Of a DNA stretch of 64,000 nucleotides, positions 6,684 to 14,294 are shown in pieces. The notes below the pieces were generated by a model. The model did no database searches. It was not told the DNA's origin and saw nothing but the letters and a program-made list of their open reading frames with translations. The stretch is from Arcobacteraceae bacterium. Its GTDB lineage: Bacteria > Campylobacterota > Campylobacteria > Campylobacterales > Arcobacteraceae. The stretch is from contig JALNYH010000002.1 in NCBI GenBank assembly GCA_023229945.1, forward strand, positions 62,001 to 126,000, written 5' to 3'. Position numbers and translations under genes: made by a program. Positions within the stretch are counted from its first letter, which is position 1; each line of letters opens with the position of its first letter.

Positions 6684-8764
6684 TAAGCACCTAAAATCTC
6701 CTCATCACACTTCGGACAATACTCATGCTCACCACTTATATACCCATGCACTGGACACACACTAAAAAGTGGAGTGATAGTCACATAAGGAAGTCTGAAA
6801 TTTGTAATAACAGATTTCAAAAACTCCCTACAGCTATCACCACTTTCTAGTTTTTCATTCATATAAAGGTGAAGTACAGTTCCCCCTGTATATTTGCACT
6901 GCAAATCATCTTGATGAAGAAGTGCAGCAAATGGATCAGCAGAAAAATCCACTTGAAGTTGAGATGAGTTGGTATAATATATATTTTCCCCCATTCCAGC
7001 TTGCAAAATATCTGGATATCTTTTGATATCTTCTTTTGCAAAACGATAAGTAGTTCCTTCAGCTGGTGTTGCTTCAAGATTATACAAGTTTCCAGTTTGT
7101 TCTTGATAGCTAGTCATTAGCTCTCGTATAAAGTCCAAAATCTCCAAAGAGAGTTGTTTCCCAAATTCACTAGCAATATCATGCTTATCACTTGTAAAAT
7201 TTCTCACCATTTCATTAAGCCCATTTACTCCAATAGTAGAGAAGTGATTATTGAAGTTTTTTAGATACCTTTTCGTATATGGATAAAGTCCTCTATCAAA
7301 CATTGTATTGACAAAAACTCTTTTCTTTTCCAAAGTCTCTTGAGCAATATCGCAAAGTTCCTTGACTCTTAGCAACAGCTTCTTTTTATCCCCACTATAA
7401 AGATACCCAAGTCTTGCCATATTAAGTGTCACCACACCAATACTTCCAGTCATCTCAGCACTCCCAAAAAGCCCACCACCTCGCTTTAGAAGCTCTCTCA
7501 AATCAAGCTGAAGCCTACAACACATACTTCTTACATGACCTGGTTTATAAGCATTTGGATTTTCACAAAGATTTCCAAATTCATCTTTTGTATATTGACT
7601 ACCTATAAAGTTTTGGAAATAACTAGAACCTATTTTTGCACTATTTTCAAACAACACATCAGTATTTTCACCATACCAATCAAAATCTTCTGTGATATTT
7701 ACCGTAGGAATCGGGAAAGTAAAAGGTTGTCCATTTTGGTCACCTTCTGTCATCACCTCATAATATGCTTTATTGATTAGATTCATCTCTTTTTGAAAAT
7801 ATTTATAAGTCATATCACTTAGATTTGATACCCCTCTAGCTCTTGCTTCTTCAATCAAATCATCATCGCTCACACCACTTAATAAATGTCTTTGATTTTT
7901 AGTAGGAATTTGGTCTTTTAGGTCACTTGGTACAGTCCAATCAATTGTCACATTTGTAAAAGGACTCTGACCCCAACGAGCAGGAACATTTAGATTATAA
8001 ATAAAACTCCGAACTGCCTTTTTGACATCATTATATTCAAGCTTATCTTTGAAAACATAAGGAGCTAGATATGTATCAAAAGAGCTAAAAGCCTGAGCTC
8101 CAGCCCATTCACTTTGAAGTATCCCCAAAAAGTTTGCCATCTGACCAAGAGCCTCCCTAAAATGGCTCGGAGCTGAGCTTTCAACCCTACCTCTTATACC
8201 ATTGAACCCCTCATCAAGAAGCACTCTCAAACTCCACCCAGCACAATATCCTGTTAGACAATCAAGGTCATGTATATGAATATCCCCATTTCTATGGGCG
8301 TATCCTTGAGTTTTGGTGTATATTTTATCAAGCCAATAGTTTGCTATTAGTTTTCCAGCTAGATTATTGACAAGCCCAGCATTAGAATATCCAGTATTTG
8401 CATTGGCATTTATTCTCCAATCAGATTTGTTTATATATTCTTCTATAGAGCTTGTAGAGTTTACATAAGTAGTATCTTCATTAAGCCCCAAGATATGTTC
8501 TCTTTGCATCTTATGCAAGAATCTATATGTGATAAAAGATTTTGCCACATCAAAATATTTAGCTTCAAAAAGTCTTTTTTCGATTGTATCTTGTATCTCT
8601 TCTACAGTTTGAAGATTGTTTTTTTCAATATCACCCATAACTTGTTTGAATATTTGTCCATCATATCTTGATATCACACTATCAAATGCCTTTTTTATAG
8701 CATCTTCTATCTTGAAAGCACGAAATTCTTCTTTACTTCCATCTCTTTTAAATATAAATTGCAT
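6683..8764 (-). CDS. nrdD: Anaerobic (class III) ribonucleoside-triphosphate reductase, catalytic chain without glycyl-radical loop
   Basis: Makes deoxynucleotides from ribonucleotides without oxygen. The N-terminus is an ATP-cone (F-K-R-D-G-S-K-E-E-F), followed by the barrel domain and a C-terminal zinc ribbon, C-P-V-H and then C-P-K-C. The chain ends seven residues after the last cysteine, before the R-V-x-G-Y radical loop that usually closes the protein; that loop is on the gene at 6365-6544. The ATG at 8764 is preferred over the GTG at 8770 because GAGGG lies seven bases before it. The 693-residue length is near that of full enzymes minus about 30-50 residues. Transcription probably starts near 8786 behind a Crp/Fnr-type box. 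Confidence 0.92.
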   Translation of the reverse strand: MQFIFKRDGSKEEFRAFKIEDAIKKAFDSVISRYDGQIFKQVMGDIEKNNLQTVEEIQDTIEKRLFEAKYFDVAKSFITYRFLHKMQREHILGLNEDTTYVNSTSSIEEYINKSDWRINANANTGYSNAGLVNNLAGKLIANYWLDKIYTKTQGYAHRNGDIHIHDLDCLTGYCAGWSLRVLLDEGFNGIRGRVESSAPSHFREALGQMANFLGILQSEWAGAQAFSSFDTYLAPYVFKDKLEYNDVKKAVRSFIYNLNVPARWGQSPFTNVTIDWTVPSDLKDQIPTKNQRHLLSGVSDDDLIEEARARGVSNLSDMTYKYFQKEMNLINKAYYEVMTEGDQNGQPFTFPIPTVNITEDFDWYGENTDVLFENSAKIGSSYFQNFIGSQYTKDEFGNLCENPNAYKPGHVRSMCCRLQLDLRELLKRGGGLFGSAEMTGSIGVVTLNMARLGYLYSGDKKKLLLRVKELCDIAQETLEKKRVFVNTMFDRGLYPYTKRYLKNFNNHFSTIGVNGLNEMVRNFTSDKHDIASEFGKQLSLEILDFIRELMTSYQEQTGNLYNLEATPAEGTTYRFAKEDIKRYPDILQAGMGENIYYTNSSQLQVDFSADPFAALLHQDDLQCKYTGGTVLHLYMNEKLESGDSCREFLKSVITNFRLPYVTITPLFSVCPVHGYISGEHEYCPKCDEEILGA

Positions 8765-8785
8765 AATCACACCCTCAAAAATCGT

Positions 8786-8834
8786 TTTGTGTATATTAGC
8801 AAAAAGGGAAAAGGATTGTCTTGACTTTTGTCAA
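8786..8834 (-). promoter_or_regulatory. TTGAC-type Crp/Fnr box and class II promoter for nrdD
   Basis: The palindrome TTGAC-TTTT-GTCAA occupies 8821-8834. On the minus strand a TAATAT -10 hexamer sits at 8798-8793, giving a predicted start near 8786 and the box centre at exactly -41.5. Anaerobic activation of a class III reductase by an FNR-family protein is expected from other bacteria. Confidence 0.7.
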
Positions 8835-8842
8835 ATCAAAAG

Positions 8843-8864
8843 AGCCCAAGCTTAAACTTGGGCT
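8843..8864 (-). terminator. Hairpin terminator after the dihaem cytochrome gene
   Basis: An 8-bp stem, AGCCCAAG (8843-8850) and CTTGGGCT (8857-8864), with a 6-nt loop is followed on the minus strand by CTTTTG. It lies 11 bp beyond the stop codon of the cytochrome gene at 8875. Confidence 0.65.
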
Positions 8865-8874
8865 ATAGAGAAGA

Positions 8875-9861
8875 TTAATTTTTTATAATATTGCCATATG
8901 GACCGAATTTATGAGTAGTTTCACTCTCTTTATCCATATATGGTCCTTTTGGTACATCAGCAGCTTTTACCCTTACATCAGAAAAATCAGAACTTCTATT
9001 GATTTTTTCTGGTCTATAATGAGAATCCAGATTCATAAATGCAGCCACATCATAAGCCTCAGCATCTGTTAAAATTGGATGTTCATTTGTAGCACCTAAA
9101 GGCATATTGCTTTTTATAAAATCAGCTGCTTTTAAAAGTCTAAACATTCCAGCACCTCTATTATAGCTATCTTCTCCCCAAAGTGGTGGATACATATATC
9201 CATTTGCAAGTCCTTCATTTTTTATACCCTCACCATTAGCACCATGACAAGCCACGCAATGCACTTCATACACTTTTTCACCTGCTTTTGGGTCAGCTGC
9301 TCTTTGTTTTACCATTTTTCTATCAATTTTAGCCAAACCTCTACCTTCCATCTTAGCACCACCTACAGGAACTCCTTGGCTTAACCAATGAATATAAGCT
9401 TCAAATGCTTTCATCTCTTTAGAGTTTGGTGGTAGTGGATAGCCATTCATACTTCTTTGCATACATCCATTTACTCTTTCACTAAGAGTTCCTATAGTAT
9501 CTTCTCTTGGTCTATATTGTGGAAATTCTGCTGCAGTACCAACAAAAGGTGCTGAATAAGCTTTTGTTCCAGCATCAAGGTGACAACTTTGACATGAAAG
9601 ATTATTCCCTGCAAATCTCATTTTAGGATCTTCAACTTCAGGTCCAATATATTTAAATGTATTTACAGTTAGCTCTTTACCATATTTTACCAAATCACCA
9701 TATTGGTTGTTTGGAATAGTGCTTTCATCTGGTATTTTGTACTCCATTGTAGGTTTTTTAATACCTTTGTCACTTCTTTTTGCAAGTTCTTTTAAATCTA
9801 TTGCAAAAAGTGTTGTCACACACACAGCAGCTGCAGTTGATAGTAATATTACTTTTTTCAT
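8875..9861 (-). CDS. tsdA: TsdA-like periplasmic dihaem cytochrome c (thiosulfate dehydrogenase / tetrathionate reductase type)
   Basis: A 328-residue periplasmic cytochrome with a signal peptide (residues 1-20, ending L-F-A) and two haem-binding motifs, C-Q-S-C-H at 90-94 and C-V-A-C-H at 202-206. In TsdA, haem 1 has an unusual cysteine axial ligand; C133 in E-R-V-N-G-C-M is placed to be that ligand. M253 in S-N-M-P-L-G is a candidate ligand of haem 2. TsdA interconverts thiosulfate and tetrathionate. The gene lies 87 bp downstream of a sensor / response-regulator / kinase operon on the same strand, which may control it. A related dihaem cytochrome with another substrate is the alternative. 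Confidence 0.72.
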   Translation of the reverse strand: MKKVILLSTAAAVCVTTLFAIDLKELAKRSDKGIKKPTMEYKIPDESTIPNNQYGDLVKYGKELTVNTFKYIGPEVEDPKMRFAGNNLSCQSCHLDAGTKAYSAPFVGTAAEFPQYRPREDTIGTLSERVNGCMQRSMNGYPLPPNSKEMKAFEAYIHWLSQGVPVGGAKMEGRGLAKIDRKMVKQRAADPKAGEKVYEVHCVACHGANGEGIKNEGLANGYMYPPLWGEDSYNRGAGMFRLLKAADFIKSNMPLGATNEHPILTDAEAYDVAAFMNLDSHYRPEKINRSSDFSDVRVKAADVPKGPYMDKESETTHKFGPYGNIIKN

Positions 9862-9948
9862 ATTTGACTCCTCTTTTATGATTTGTCAAATTATACAAAT
9901 ACAAAGTAAATTGAAAGTAATTTTTAAAAAGTTTCTTTTAAGTATTAT

Positions 9949-11091
9949 TTAAGATTTGAAGCTATACAAGAAAGTAGAGCCTTGTGATACTTGTGTTTGT
10001 ACTTTTATATCTACTTCGTTTTTGTCACATATAGCTTTTACTATACTAAGCCCCAGTCCAAAGCCCCCTTTGATGGAGTCTTCTTTGACATACCTTCTAA
10101 ATATAGCCACTTTATCTTTTATCCCTATTCCAAAATCTTGTACACTAAATACTATTTCTTGAGAGTTTTGGCTCAGTTTTACGATTACTTCACCTTTTTT
10201 GTGAGAATATTTAATAGCATTTGATATGGTATTATCTACTATCCTTTGAAGCTCTATTTTATTGAAATTTATTACTATATCTTTATCAATATTTGAGAGG
10301 ATAACTATCTCTTTTGTATATGCAACATCTTCAAAAAACTCTATCCTTTGCTGTAAAAACATAGAAAAATCTATCTCTTCTTTTAAATACTCTACCCTTT
10401 TGTGTTTGATAAGATATTCTATATCATCATATATAGTATTAAGCCCTTTTACACCATTTAAAGCTCTTCTTATCTCTTTAGTTTTGCCTATTTTTTCTTC
10501 AAGCATCTCAAGATTTATACTGATTACCCCAAGCGGAGTTTTCAGCTCGTGCATAGCATCATTGAAAAACCTATCAAGATACCTATTTGCTTTTTGCAAA
10601 GGCTCAATAGTAGCTTTGAAAACAAAATAAAGGGAAATAAATACAAAAAGTATCAAAGTCAAACATATGATATATATTTTTATCAATATTTCTTGGTCTT
10701 GAAACTCTTTTGAAACCACCAAATACTCACCTTCTAGTCTATTTGGTATAAGATGAGATATCTGATAAAACTTACCATCTTTAAAATATTCAAACCTTTC
10801 AAAACTAACTTTTTCTTGTTTATTTGTGCCAAAAATTAGCTTTTTACTCTTATCATATATAAAATAGTCATAATTGAAAGATAAAGGCAGTTGATGAAGT
10901 TGCTCTTTATTTATACTAGCAATTTTCTTTTCCAATATCAATATATAATTAACAAGTTCTAGTTTTTGATTGGTTGTATATTTATCATATTCACTTTGAA
11001 GATAAAAATAAGTAGGCACTCCAATAAGCAACAAAATAAATAAAGAGTAAAGAAAAGTAGTCTTTAATATATAATTATTTGCTTTTAACAA
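9949..11091 (-). CDS. Sensor histidine kinase
   Basis: A 380-residue membrane histidine kinase. Two membrane helices (about residues 9-28 and 133-158) enclose a periplasmic domain of about 105 residues. The H-box is M-H-E-L-K-T-P near residue 183, followed by the N-box (D-N-T-I-S-N-A-I), G1 (D-F-G-I-G-I) and G2 (G-F-G-L-G-L). It overlaps the response regulator gene by 17 bp, so the two are a cognate pair. With the Cache-domain protein upstream it forms a three-gene sensing unit directly before the tsdA-like gene. The signal may be a sulfur compound, which is inferred only from that context. Confidence 0.92.
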   Translation of the reverse strand: MLKANNYILKTTFLYSLFILLLIGVPTYFYLQSEYDKYTTNQKLELVNYILILEKKIASINKEQLHQLPLSFNYDYFIYDKSKKLIFGTNKQEKVSFERFEYFKDGKFYQISHLIPNRLEGEYLVVSKEFQDQEILIKIYIICLTLILFVFISLYFVFKATIEPLQKANRYLDRFFNDAMHELKTPLGVISINLEMLEEKIGKTKEIRRALNGVKGLNTIYDDIEYLIKHKRVEYLKEEIDFSMFLQQRIEFFEDVAYTKEIVILSNIDKDIVINFNKIELQRIVDNTISNAIKYSHKKGEVIVKLSQNSQEIVFSVQDFGIGIKDKVAIFRRYVKEDSIKGGFGLGLSIVKAICDKNEVDIKVQTQVSQGSTFLYSFKS

Positions 11092-11743
11092 CTCTATACC
11101 CTACCCCACGCTGTGATACTATGAAATCTTTTGAAGTTTTTTTTCGTATATTCTTGATGCACATTCTCACATCTACATCATTTACATAGCTATCATTCCA
11201 AACCTCATCTTTTATCCTATCTATTGATACATAATTATTGATATTTGATACTAGAAGCAAAACTAGCTGTTTTTCTTTATTGGTCAAATCCACTACAATA
11301 TCTGAGTTGTCATATAAAAGCTCATTTTTCACATCATAGCTATACCCCTCAAAAAGCAAAACTTTATCACTATTTGTATGAAAATAATAAAGTTTCAATA
11401 TCTGCTCTACTCTGTATTTCAGCTCTTTGAGTGCAAAAGGTTTTTTTATATAATCACTACATCCAAGCTCATAGCCAATACTAAGATTGTTTATATCAGT
11501 CAATGATGTTATGAAAATCACAGGTGTATCTTTGTTATCAGCTTTTAGCTTTTTCATCAGCTCATATCCATCAAGCCCAGGTACTCTAATATCTAGTAAC
11601 AACAAATGATAAGATTTCTCATATATGGCATAATAAGCATCCATCCCATCTTCAAAAGCATCTACTTGATACCCCAAAGATTCCAAATACTCTTTTATAC
11701 TTTGATTGTATGCCACATCATCTTCAAGTAAAAGGATTTTCAT
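11075..11743 (-). CDS. OmpR-family response regulator
   Basis: A 222-residue two-domain regulator: a receiver domain with acidic residues E-D-D at 7-9, the phosphoacceptor Asp in L-L-L-D-I-R-V-P-G (about residue 51) and K in I-K-K-P-F (about residue 99). A winged-helix DNA-binding domain follows from about residue 125, with the usual ending R-G-V-G-Y-R-V. The start overlaps the stop of the Cache-sensor gene by 4 bp (ATGA type), and its end overlaps the kinase gene by 17 bp, so all three are one transcript. Targets probably include the tsdA-like gene downstream. Confidence 0.93.
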   Translation of the reverse strand: MKILLLEDDVAYNQSIKEYLESLGYQVDAFEDGMDAYYAIYEKSYHLLLLDIRVPGLDGYELMKKLKADNKDTPVIFITSLTDINNLSIGYELGCSDYIKKPFALKELKYRVEQILKLYYFHTNSDKVLLFEGYSYDVKNELLYDNSDIVVDLTNKEKQLVLLLVSNINNYVSIDRIKDEVWNDSYVNDVDVRMCIKNIRKKTSKDFIVSQRGVGYRVVKSK

Positions 11744-12609
11744 TTTATCCCCTTTTTCTCAAGATTTATAGGTAGATTGGAATTTGTAGCAGTTATTATA
11801 TATCCCAAATGTACATTATCCAAATCATAAATACTAAAATACCCAAATGAGATATGATTATTTACCACATACCCATATTCTCCAAGATTATCAATATCCA
11901 CATTTTCCAAACTATTCAAAAGAGTCAAATTATCAACCACATTACAAACTACAAAATTCTTAATCTTCTTATTAGTCACCAAATCTGTTGCAATAGACAA
12001 AAACTCATCATCCAACAAAACAAAAAGTTCATATCCTCTTTGTTGTAAAATAAAAGACAATGTTTCAAACTCAGTGATAACTTCTATAGAACCAATAAAC
12101 TCTTTATTATCCAAAATAGGCACTATTGCTTTGATATTCAGTCTTTTTCCAAGCTCTATAGATGCTATAGGTTTTTTGGTATTTTTTGCCACCACCAAAC
12201 CTTTTCTAAAACTCTCCAAAGGCTCTCCACTAAGCTCAAAATTCCAGCTTCTTATATAAGTATTAAGTTTTTTATCATGTATTTGTATTCTAAATTTATC
12301 TGGTTGGACAAAAGAGAGCTGTTCAAGCTTTGTTTGAATTATTTCATAAGCTTTTTTTCTATCGTTTTTTTGAAATGCGTCTAGGAATTCTTTATCCCCA
12401 CCAAGCAATATAGCAAATGAAAGTGCTTGTTTTTTCTCTTCTTCAAGTAGATTTTTTGCCATCAACAAGGCATTTTCAAGATTATTGATTACCAACTTTT
12501 CTTTTTCTATATTGTTTAGATTATAAAACAAATATACCAAGACAATTGTTATCAAAACTATAAAACCAAAAGTGATTTGTTTAAGATTTATCATAAGAAA
12601 TTGTAACAT
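11740..12609 (-). CDS. Stand-alone membrane-anchored Cache-type sensor protein
   Basis: A 289-residue protein with one N-terminal membrane helix (about residues 12-29) and a large extracytoplasmic part that looks like a double Cache domain. Typical features are the long helix rich in E, K and L, the paired strands around residues 105-125, and G-S-I-E-V-I-T near residue 165. It has no kinase, methyl-accepting or cyclase output domain, so it probably works through the kinase encoded two genes downstream. It is the first gene of the operon and overlaps the response regulator by 4 bp. No strong Shine-Dalgarno is seen. The call as Cache is by pattern; the ligand is unknown. Confidence 0.65.
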   Translation of the reverse strand: MLQFLMINLKQITFGFIVLITIVLVYLFYNLNNIEKEKLVINNLENALLMAKNLLEEEKKQALSFAILLGGDKEFLDAFQKNDRKKAYEIIQTKLEQLSFVQPDKFRIQIHDKKLNTYIRSWNFELSGEPLESFRKGLVVAKNTKKPIASIELGKRLNIKAIVPILDNKEFIGSIEVITEFETLSFILQQRGYELFVLLDDEFLSIATDLVTNKKIKNFVVCNVVDNLTLLNSLENVDIDNLGEYGYVVNNHISFGYFSIYDLDNVHLGYIITATNSNLPINLEKKGIK

Positions 12610-12712
12610 ATAGTTACTTCACAACTCTTCAAATAAAACAAAAAATATTATTCTTATCATACTTTTGCATTATTTAGGTAAAATATAAGAAATATATATT
12701 AGGTTTTATAAT

Positions 12713-13549
12713 ATGAGCAAACAACATTTAAAAGAATTCATAGGTTTTGGAATAGCAGGCAATTTTGCACATCATCTTGACCAAGCAGGTGAAGCAATAG
12801 ACTTTATAGATATCAAAACAGAAGAAGAAAATGCTCCAAAAGGGATATTTCCTTTTTATTTACCTCACAGTGAGAGTTTTTTGGGTACATATCCACTATC
12901 TTCTCAGGAGTTAATATCTCCAGTAGGAATCGATGGCAACTTACAGCTTGAACCTGAAATGGCACTAATTGGTGAGATTATTTATGATGATAAAATACAA
13001 GTTAGTGATTTGAAATTCAATTTTTTCACAGCTTATAATGATTGTTCTATCAGAAAAGAGGGAGCAAAAAAAATAAGTGAAAAGAAAAACTGGGGAGAAA
13101 ATACCAAAGGAATTTCTAGCCAAATCATAGAACTAGACCGTTTTGAAAAAGGTGGCAAACTTGATAGTTACCATATAGCATCATTTATGAAGCGTGATGG
13201 AGTAGTACATGAATACGGAGAAGATAGCCCAGTGATTACTTACAACTACTTTTATGGCAAATTAAAAACTTGGATTATAAACAAACTAAACACCCAACAA
13301 AACGAAGGTCCACTAGAAGATTTGAGCTTGCACCTCAAAAACTCATCTTACCCAAAAGGATTTGTGATAAGTGTAGGAGCTACTAGCTATACAAGCTTTG
13401 GTGAAAGTACATTTTTACAAGCTGGTGATGAAGTTTTTGTATATGTTTATGACTCACAGTTTTACACACCAAGCGATATCTTCTATCTTGCAAAAAATAG
13501 TATTATAGATATTCCAAACAGCTCTACATTACATCAAGTGATAATCTAA
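12713..13549 (+). CDS. DUF5718-like protein (possible fumarylacetoacetase-type fold)
   Basis: A 278-residue soluble protein that I match tentatively to DUF5718. The strings L-E-P-E-M-A-L-I-G-E and F-T-A-Y-N-D-C-S-I-R-K-E-G resemble the metal-binding core of fumarylacetoacetate hydrolase-like enzymes, where acidic residues bind a divalent metal. No signal peptide or membrane segment is seen. It stands between the divergent sensor operon and the Crp/Fnr regulator, from which it is separated by 39 bp holding a perfect hairpin. The substrate is unknown. Confidence 0.5.
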   Translation: MSKQHLKEFIGFGIAGNFAHHLDQAGEAIDFIDIKTEEENAPKGIFPFYLPHSESFLGTYPLSSQELISPVGIDGNLQLEPEMALIGEIIYDDKIQVSDLKFNFFTAYNDCSIRKEGAKKISEKKNWGENTKGISSQIIELDRFEKGGKLDSYHIASFMKRDGVVHEYGEDSPVITYNYFYGKLKTWIINKLNTQQNEGPLEDLSLHLKNSSYPKGFVISVGATSYTSFGESTFLQAGDEVFVYVYDSQFYTPSDIFYLAKNSIIDIPNSSTLHQVII

Positions 13550-13558
13550 TTTTAGAAT

Positions 13559-13582
13559 CCTTTGGGTATAATAACCCAAAGG
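13559..13582 (+). promoter_or_regulatory. Hairpin overlapping the regulator's ribosome-binding site
   Basis: A perfect 9-bp stem, CCTTTGGGT (13559-13567) and ACCCAAAGG (13574-13582), with a 6-nt loop. The 3' arm contains the AAAGG of the Shine-Dalgarno for the ATG at 13589. On a read-through transcript from the upstream gene this would hide the ribosome-binding site. It could also be a weak terminator, though no T-run follows. Confidence 0.55.
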
Positions 13583-13588
13583 ATGTAT

Positions 13589-14215
13589 ATGTACAAAATT
13601 CTCAAACAAATTGATTTCTTCGCAAACTTTAGTGATGAAGATTTTGCAAAACTAGAACAACATATAAGTTTCAAAAAATACAATCAAGATAATATCGTAT
13701 TTTACGAATCAGATACCCCAAAATATTTTTATATACTAATAAGTGGAGAAGTAAACGCCACCAAATCAAACTTCAAAAACAATCCAGTTTTGATAAATAC
13801 ATTTAGAGCTGTATCTTTTATAGCAGAAATGGCAGTAATAGAAAACATCCCTTTCCCTGCAACTGCCACTTGTGCCAATGAATGTGAAATCATCCAAATC
13901 ACAAAAGAACCATTACTAGATTTAATAAAATCAGATACAAATATAGCCTTTGGTATCATCAAATCCCTCACCAAAAAGATAAAAACCCTAGAACATACCA
14001 TAAATATAAATATATTATTTGATGCCACCCAAAAAGTTATGTCCCACATACTAAACAACCCCGACTCCCTAAAAACATCAAAACACACCCACATAGCAAA
14101 AATCCTAAACACCACTCCAGAAACCCTATCAAGAACAATAAAAAAACTAAAAGACCAAAACATAATAGACGACAACTACAATGTTGATATTGAGAAATTA
14201 AAGATGTTGATATAA
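13589..14215 (+). CDS. Crp/Fnr-family transcription regulator without iron-sulfur cysteines
   Basis: A 208-residue protein: an N-terminal cyclic-nucleotide-binding-type beta barrel (about residues 10-115), a long dimer helix, and a C-terminal helix-turn-helix (about 160-190). The recognition helix reads T-P-E-T-L-S-R, the E-x2-S-R pattern by which FNR contacts TTGAT half-sites. The N-terminus lacks the FNR cysteine cluster, so it is closer to the Dnr/NssR/NnrR type. I chose the ATG at 13589 because AAAGGA lies five bases before it; an ATG at 13583 and a TTG at 13562 are also in frame. It sits between two NO-type modules that carry TTGAT boxes, and it probably regulates them. Confidence 0.85.
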   Translation: MYKILKQIDFFANFSDEDFAKLEQHISFKKYNQDNIVFYESDTPKYFYILISGEVNATKSNFKNNPVLINTFRAVSFIAEMAVIENIPFPATATCANECEIIQITKEPLLDLIKSDTNIAFGIIKSLTKKIKTLEHTININILFDATQKVMSHILNNPDSLKTSKHTHIAKILNTTPETLSRTIKKLKDQNIIDDNYNVDIEKLKMLI

Positions 14216-14294
14216 AACCAAAACAATAATTTTTGTCTTTATTAAGTAATATTATGATATAAATTAAAATTACTTTTACAAAAGAGGTAGCATA

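Noticed and set aside
6365..6685. The nrdD split as a simple sequencing frameshift
   Set aside because: The two parts are in the same frame, the gap is filled by a repeat also seen at dnaX, and the small gene has its own strong Shine-Dalgarno. A recent insertion remains possible.
9879..9890. A TTGAC half-site upstream of the dihaem cytochrome gene as a Crp/Fnr box
   Set aside because: No matching half-site follows at the required 4-bp spacing.
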